From NCBI GenBank assembly GCA_937948705.1, contig CALECF010000038.1, positions 1-36,126 on the forward strand: 36,126 bases of DNA. The letters run 5' to 3'. The notes below the pieces were generated by a model. That model saw only the letters and a program-made list of their open reading frames with translations, ran no database searches and had not been told where the DNA came from. The DNA is from an uncultured Anaerosolibacter sp. (GTDB lineage: Bacteria > Bacillota_A > Clostridia > Peptostreptococcales > Thermotaleaceae). The translations under genes and the position numbers were made by a program. Of this stretch, positions 32,858 to 36,126 are shown piece after piece; within the stretch, counting starts at the first letter, position 1, and each line of letters starts with the position of its first letter.

Positions 32858-32929
32858 GTAGGAAGCCGCTCAAATCGGGTTTTAAACGAAAGTACCTTGG
32901 ATTTGGCGAGACTGGTTAGAGGAGGTGTA
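32858..32929 (+). promoter_or_regulatory. Putative L21 leader (autoregulatory RNA) ahead of rplU
   Basis: The transcript between promoter and rplU can form a nine-pair helix (32867-32876 with 32900-32908, one bulged base at 32870) enclosing a small inner hairpin (GGGT at 32877-32880 facing TACC at 32892-32895). Firmicutes rplU genes are known to carry such a leader, probably bound by L21. The match to that RNA family is by position and structure only. Confidence 0.5.
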
Positions 32930-32932
32930 ACA

Positions 32933-33244
32933 ATGTACGCTATTATTGAAACAGGTGGAAAGCAATACAGGGTTCAAGAAGGAGACACGCTTTTCATAGA
33001 AAAGCTTGATGTGACTCAAGGTGATACGATAGAATTTGATAAGGTATTAGTTTTATCAAAGGATGGCCAGTTAACTGTAGGATCTCCAGCAGTAAATGGC
33101 GCAACGGTTTCTGCAACTGTGGTTGAGAATGGTAAAGGTCCTAAAGTTATCGTTTTCAAGTATAAAGCTAAAAAAGACTACAGAAAAAAGCAAGGACATC
33201 GTCAGCCGTACACAAAAGTTAAAATTCAGAATATCAATGGATAG
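32933..33244 (+). CDS. rplU: 50S ribosomal protein L21
   Basis: The 103-residue L21 begins [18 protein letters not shown] and ends in the basic [14 protein letters not shown] segment that contacts 23S rRNA. ATG 32933 has GGAGGTG at good distance. The longest frame starts 99 bases earlier, inside the leader and promoter, and is an artefact. It is followed by prp and rpmA, the standard Firmicutes trio. Confidence 0.97.
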   Translation: MYAIIETGGKQYRVQEGDTLFIEKLDVTQGDTIEFDKVLVLSKDGQLTVGSPAVNGATVSATVVENGKGPKVIVFKYKAKKDYRKKQGHRQPYTKVKIQNING

Positions 33245-33256
33245 GTAGATGAATCC

Positions 33257-33589
33257 ATGATCAAGATTACTATTCAAAGAGATATCCACGAGAGAATTAT
33301 TGGGTATACAGTAGAAGGACATGCCAATGCAGCTGAATATGGGCAAGATATAGTGTGTGCAAGCATTTCTGTGTTGGCACAAACTGCAATTTTAGCCTTA
33401 TATGAGCTATTATCTATTCATATAATATATGAAATGAAGGATGGATGGATCAGCTGTAAACTTCCAGATGATCTTACGGATGAATTGTATAATCAAGCCA
33501 ATCTAATTCTAAATACGATGCTGATTGGTATGAAGGGCACGTATAAAATGCATTCAGAGTATATAGAGCTCCATGATAGGGAGGTGTAG
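33257..33589 (+). CDS. prp: Ribosomal-processing cysteine protease Prp
   Basis: Removes the N-terminal extension of L27 so that A-site tRNA contacts can form. In the 110-residue product the catalytic His is H22 (EGHANAAEYGQDIVC) and the nucleophile is C34, the same positions as in the S. aureus enzyme. The gene lies between rplU and rpmA. The presence of an uncleaved-type extension on the L27 encoded next door (see rpmA) supports the call strongly. Confidence 0.96.
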   Translation: MIKITIQRDIHERIIGYTVEGHANAAEYGQDIVCASISVLAQTAILALYELLSIHIIYEMKDGWISCKLPDDLTDELYNQANLILNTMLIGMKGTYKMHSEYIELHDREV

Positions 33590-33592
33590 ATA

Positions 33593-33895
33593 ATGTTATT
33601 TAATATAAATCTCCAGCTTTTTGCGAGTAAAAAAGGGGTTGGTAGCTCCAAAAACGGTCGTGATAGCCAAGCAAAAAGACTAGGCGTAAAAAGAGCTGAT
33701 GGCCAGTTTGTTAATGCAGGAAGCATTCTTGTAAGACAAAGAGGTACAAAAATTCACCCAGGCAACAATGTAGGTAAGGGTGGAGACGACACTCTATTTG
33801 CAACTGCAGATGGCGTTGTTAAGTTTGAAAGAAAAGGTAAAGATAAGAAACAAGTAAGTGTATATCCACGAGAAATAGCTGTGGCTGCTGAATAA
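33593..33895 (+). CDS. rpmA: 50S ribosomal protein L27 with cleavable N-terminal extension
   Basis: The 100-residue L27 has N-terminus [10 protein letters not shown] followed by [15 protein letters not shown]. Prp should cut between F10 and A11 (LQLF/ASKKG), exposing the Ala-Ser-Lys-Lys end that reaches the peptidyl transferase centre. This extension marks Firmicutes and relatives. GGGAGGTG precedes the ATG, three bases after prp. Confidence 0.97.
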   Translation: MLFNINLQLFASKKGVGSSKNGRDSQAKRLGVKRADGQFVNAGSILVRQRGTKIHPGNNVGKGGDDTLFATADGVVKFERKGKDKKQVSVYPREIAVAAE

Positions 33896-33925
33896 AAAAG
33901 ACCCCATTTCATGGGGTTTTTTTTA
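33895..33925 (+). terminator. Intrinsic terminator after rpmA
   Basis: ACCCCAT (33901-33907) and ATGGGGT (33911-33917) around a three-base loop, then a run of eight or more T. It ends the ribosomal protein transcript. Confidence 0.93.
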
Positions 33926-33998
33926 TTGGATATCCAATTGCATTTCAATTATTCTTAAACTGGGTATGTTGCTATAAATATGGGCATAATAAAAACAG

Positions 33999-34026
33999 TT
34001 GACACCATAGGAACAGTTGATATAAT
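33999..34026 (+). promoter_or_regulatory. Promoter of obgE
   Basis: TTGACA (33999-34004), 16 bases, then TATAAT (34021-34026) preceded by TGA, a consensus extended -10. It is among the best promoters in the window, 75 bases before the obgE start. The 205-base gap 33896-34100 otherwise holds only the rpmA terminator. Confidence 0.75.
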
Positions 34027-34100
34027 AAATTTATTAGCAAAAGAAGGAAAATGGATATTTAAAATGAAAATATTGAATAATGGACTAAGGGTGATATATA

Positions 34101-35378
34101 ATGTTTGTAGATAAGGCAAGGATATTTGTGAAATCTGGAAAAGGTGGAGATGGTTCTGCTTCTTTCCGAAGAGAAAAATATATGCCAGCCGGGGGCCCTG
34201 ATGGGGGAGATGGCGGTAGAGGCGGAGACATTGTTTTTGTCGTTGATGAAGGTCTCAGAACATTAATGGATTTCCGCTATAAGAAAAAATACATAGCAGA
34301 AGAAGGCGAAAAGGGTAAAGCAAAGAAGATGTTTGGTAAAGATGCTGAAGATCTTGTGTTGAGGGTACCGCCGGGAACGATCGTGCGGGATGAAAATACA
34401 AACTTAATTATTGCAGACTTAACAACCCATGGAGATCGTGCTATAATCGTAAAAGGTGGAAGAGGTGGAAGAGGAAATGTCCACTTTACATCATCTACAA
34501 GACAGGCTCCAAATTTTGCTGAAAGTGGTGGACATGCAGACGAACGATGGGTAATTTTAGAGCTGAAGATGCTAGCTGATGTTGGCTTGGTAGGCTTCCC
34601 AAATGTCGGGAAATCCACAATGCTATCGGTTGTTACCAGCGCAAAACCCAAGATAGCGAACTACCATTTTACAACGATTACACCAAACTTGGGTGTCGTC
34701 GAGGTCAATAATAAAAGCTTTGTTTTGGCAGATATACCAGGGTTAATCGAGGGCGCCCATCAAGGTATAGGATTAGGATTAGAGTTTCTCAGACATGTTG
34801 AACGTACGAAATTACTTATTCATGTTGTTGATATTTCTGGATCTGAAGGACGTGATCCGATTGAGGATTTCCACAAAATCAATGAGGAATTAAAACACTA
34901 TGATGAGCGACTAGCTAAGAAATATCAAGTGATAGCAGCCAATAAGGTGGATCTTTTGGAATCAGAAGAGGTATATAGCAATTTTGAGACAATAATGAAA
35001 GCTCAAGGATATGAAGTTTTCCCTATATCTGCAGCCACCAATAAGGGACTTAAAGAATTATTATCTTTAGTCGCGAACAAACTGGATGAGATTAAGGAAA
35101 CGCCAATATATGATGAAGCCGAAACCTTTAAGTATTATACACCAGACGAAGGCGAGAAACATAAAATTGTTGTTAGAAAAGAAAATGATTATTATATTGT
35201 AGAAGGAAGACCAGTAGAAAAACTTATCAACTCAACCAATTTTGAAGATATGGATTCATTGAGATATTTCCAGAATTTCCTTAGAAAGAGGGGTATTGTA
35301 GATGAACTAAAGGCATTGGGTGTTCAAGATGGAGACACTGTTAAAATGTATGATTTTGAGTTCGAATACTATCATTAA
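34101..35378 (+). CDS. obgE: GTPase ObgE/CgtA
   Basis: Essential GTPase linked to 50S assembly, ppGpp response and, in Bacillus, sporulation. In the 425-residue product the Gly-rich Obg fold (1-158, with GGDGGRGGD) is followed by the G domain with P-loop GFPNVGKS (165-172), DIPG (211-214) and NKVD (281-284). The C-terminal OCT domain (about 345-425) is present, as in Firmicutes. spo0B, which lies between rpmA and obg in Bacillus, is absent here. Confidence 0.98.
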   Translation: MFVDKARIFVKSGKGGDGSASFRREKYMPAGGPDGGDGGRGGDIVFVVDEGLRTLMDFRYKKKYIAEEGEKGKAKKMFGKDAEDLVLRVPPGTIVRDENTNLIIADLTTHGDRAIIVKGGRGGRGNVHFTSSTRQAPNFAESGGHADERWVILELKMLADVGLVGFPNVGKSTMLSVVTSAKPKIANYHFTTITPNLGVVEVNNKSFVLADIPGLIEGAHQGIGLGLEFLRHVERTKLLIHVVDISGSEGRDPIEDFHKINEELKHYDERLAKKYQVIAANKVDLLESEEVYSNFETIMKAQGYEVFPISAATNKGLKELLSLVANKLDEIKETPIYDEAETFKYYTPDEGEKHKIVVRKENDYYIVEGRPVEKLINSTNFEDMDSLRYFQNFLRKRGIVDELKALGVQDGDTVKMYDFEFEYYH

Positions 35379-35405
35379 TTCTGATATGGGGGTACAAGAT
35401 TTAGT

Positions 35406-35597
35406 ATGAGTTGCTTAAATTGCCACAATTGTAAACAGGAAACACACGCATATTTCTGTCTAGAAAAAAATGATTTTGTGATTAATGAATATAATAATAC
35501 TCAAACTCTTGAAAATAAAGAGAGAAGTGGATGGAAAAAAGGCAGCAAAAACTATGAAATCCATAGACGTAAGGTTCGAAAAGAGGTTGAAGTTTAA
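35406..35597 (+). CDS. Small Cys-rich protein of unknown function
   Basis: The 63-residue protein has four Cys at positions 3, 6, 9 and 18 (CxxCxxC, then C near residue 18) plus two His in the same stretch, which could bind one zinc or Fe-S site. The C-terminal half is strongly basic. I do not recognise a family. GGGGG lies rather far (about 13-17 bases) upstream of the ATG, a weak start signal. Its stop lies within the ribosome-binding site of yhbY, so the two are probably co-expressed with obgE. Position among ribosome-biogenesis genes and basic tail suggest RNA binding, which is inference. Confidence 0.68.
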   Translation: MSCLNCHNCKQETHAYFCLEKNDFVINEYNNTQTLENKERSGWKKGSKNYEIHRRKVRKEVEV

Positions 35598-35609
35598 AGG
35601 AGGATTATC

Positions 35610-35903
35610 TTGCTTACAGGGAAACAAAGGAGTTATCTTAAAAGTTTAGCAAATACAATCAAGCCTATTACTCAAATCGGTAAAATGGGCATTACAGAAA
35701 GTTTTATTAGTCAGTTAAACGAGGCTTTAGAGGCTAGGGAACTGATAAAGATCCATGTGCTTGAAGCGAGCCTTTTAAATGCCAAGGATGCAGCAAATGA
35801 AGTTGCACAATTAACTGAGGCAGAGTTTGTCCAAGCTATTGGAAATAAATTTGTGCTTTATAGAAAGTCTAAAGAAAATACAAAGATTCATTTGCCAAAC
35901 TAA
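35610..35903 (+). CDS. yhbY: YhbY-family (CRM domain) RNA-binding protein
   Basis: The 97-residue CRM-domain protein is associated with pre-50S particles. The family core is LTGKQRSYLKSLAN...PITQIGKMGIT and ELIKIHVLE near the middle. The start is TTG at 35610 with a full AAAGGAGG six bases upstream, and no better ATG is nearby. It is the last gene of the obgE transcript, directly followed by a terminator. Confidence 0.94.
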   Translation: MLTGKQRSYLKSLANTIKPITQIGKMGITESFISQLNEALEARELIKIHVLEASLLNAKDAANEVAQLTEAEFVQAIGNKFVLYRKSKENTKIHLPN

Positions 35904-35920
35904 ATTTCATAGAATTTTAT

Positions 35921-35949
35921 AAAATCGGGATTACACCCGATTTTTATTT
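35921..35949 (+). terminator. Intrinsic terminator after yhbY
   Basis: AAAATCGGG (35921-35929) pairs with CCCGATTTT (35936-35944), loop of six, then T-run. Confidence 0.9.
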
Positions 35950-36000
35950 GCCTATAATGCATAGAAAATGATGGATAGCCTAATCCCGTTGAATGAAAAT

Positions 36001-36050
36001 GTAAATTCCAGTGAAATGTTTAATTCCATTGTGAAGATTAAATTCCACAT
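36001..36050. repeat. Three phased direct repeats with core AATTCCA
   Basis: The core AATTCCA begins at 36004, 36022 and 36041, a spacing of 18 and 19 bases, each preceded by T/A-rich bases; the first two copies are followed after a few bases by TGAA. A TATAAT lies downstream at 36091-36096. This could be a multi-site operator for the next gene, or a transposon end with tandem transposase sites. No gene can be called between 35904 and the window edge. Confidence 0.6.
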
Positions 36051-36126
36051 TATAAGGGTTTGAGAACTATATTTCATTGAAATAATATAGTATAATGGCC
36101 TAACAGTAAATGGTTTGGACAAAAAA

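Noticed and set aside
32834..32932. Upstream extension of rplU giving 33 extra N-terminal residues
   Set aside because: It covers the promoter and structured leader; L21 normally starts at [12 protein letters not shown], and the ribosome-binding site GGAGGTG lies just before ATG 32933.

Overview
The window reads as a chromosomal segment of a low-GC, anaerobic, endospore-forming member of the Clostridia. The gene content and order resemble Alkaliphilus/Natronincola-type genomes; this is inferred from gene order and was not searched. Spore formation is suggested by an apparent spoIVFA-spoIVFB pair. Anaerobic energy metabolism is suggested by a full Rnf complex (rnfCDGEAB), and a Firmicutes-type prp-rpmA pair encodes an N-terminally extended L27 and its protease. 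I see no tRNA, rRNA, CRISPR array or intact mobile element. Three phased repeats at the right edge could be an insertion-sequence end or an operator.

Layout. 1-134: tail of an NlpC/P60-type wall hydrolase gene, then a terminator and an opposing soluble lytic transglycosylase gene. 916-2870: dinB overlapping a SPOR-domain membrane protein gene. 2967-5049: a tight four-gene cassette (RsbW-like ATPase, DRTGG-like protein, PHP domain, second GHKL ATPase), a set I associate with clostridial [FeFe]-hydrogenase loci but found here beside rnf. 5350-10408: rnfCDGEAB, with a structured 290-base leader and a strong terminator. 10614-20315: an apparent long operon that begins with NusG-II and Gx-transporter genes (EetA/EetB-like), continues through DUF4321, maf, radC, mreBCD and a 917-residue PBP2, and ends with minCDE. 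20450-21970: rodA and mgsA. 22007-26692: a flavin/quinone redox block with an NDH-2/DoxX fusion on the minus strand, then an FMN-binding lipoprotein, ApbE and a polyprenyl diphosphate synthase. 26984-28628: spoIVFA-spoIVFB. 28732-32804: a radical SAM gene, its DUF2344 partner and RNase G. 32933-33895: rplU-prp-rpmA behind a structured L21 leader. 34101-35903: obgE, a small Cys-rich gene and yhbY.

How the parts fit. Envelope growth and division (MreBCD, PBP2, RodA, MinCDE, Maf) and late sporulation proteolysis (SpoIVFA/B) sit in the ancestral Firmicutes order radC-mre-min-spoIVF-rplU-prp-rpmA-obg. Membrane redox genes are interleaved with it: Rnf (ferredoxin:NAD+ oxidoreductase with ion pumping) and most parts of a flavin-based electron export system. 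The latter comprises an NDH-2 with a membrane tail, an FMN lipoprotein, the flavin transferase ApbE, EetA/EetB-like proteins and a prenyl-chain synthase. ApbE is the only flavin transferase in the window and has three visible candidate substrates: RnfD, RnfG and the lipoprotein. The most interesting proposal is that this strain pairs Rnf with a split FLEET-like extracellular electron transfer system whose EetA/EetB half is wired into the cell-shape operon.
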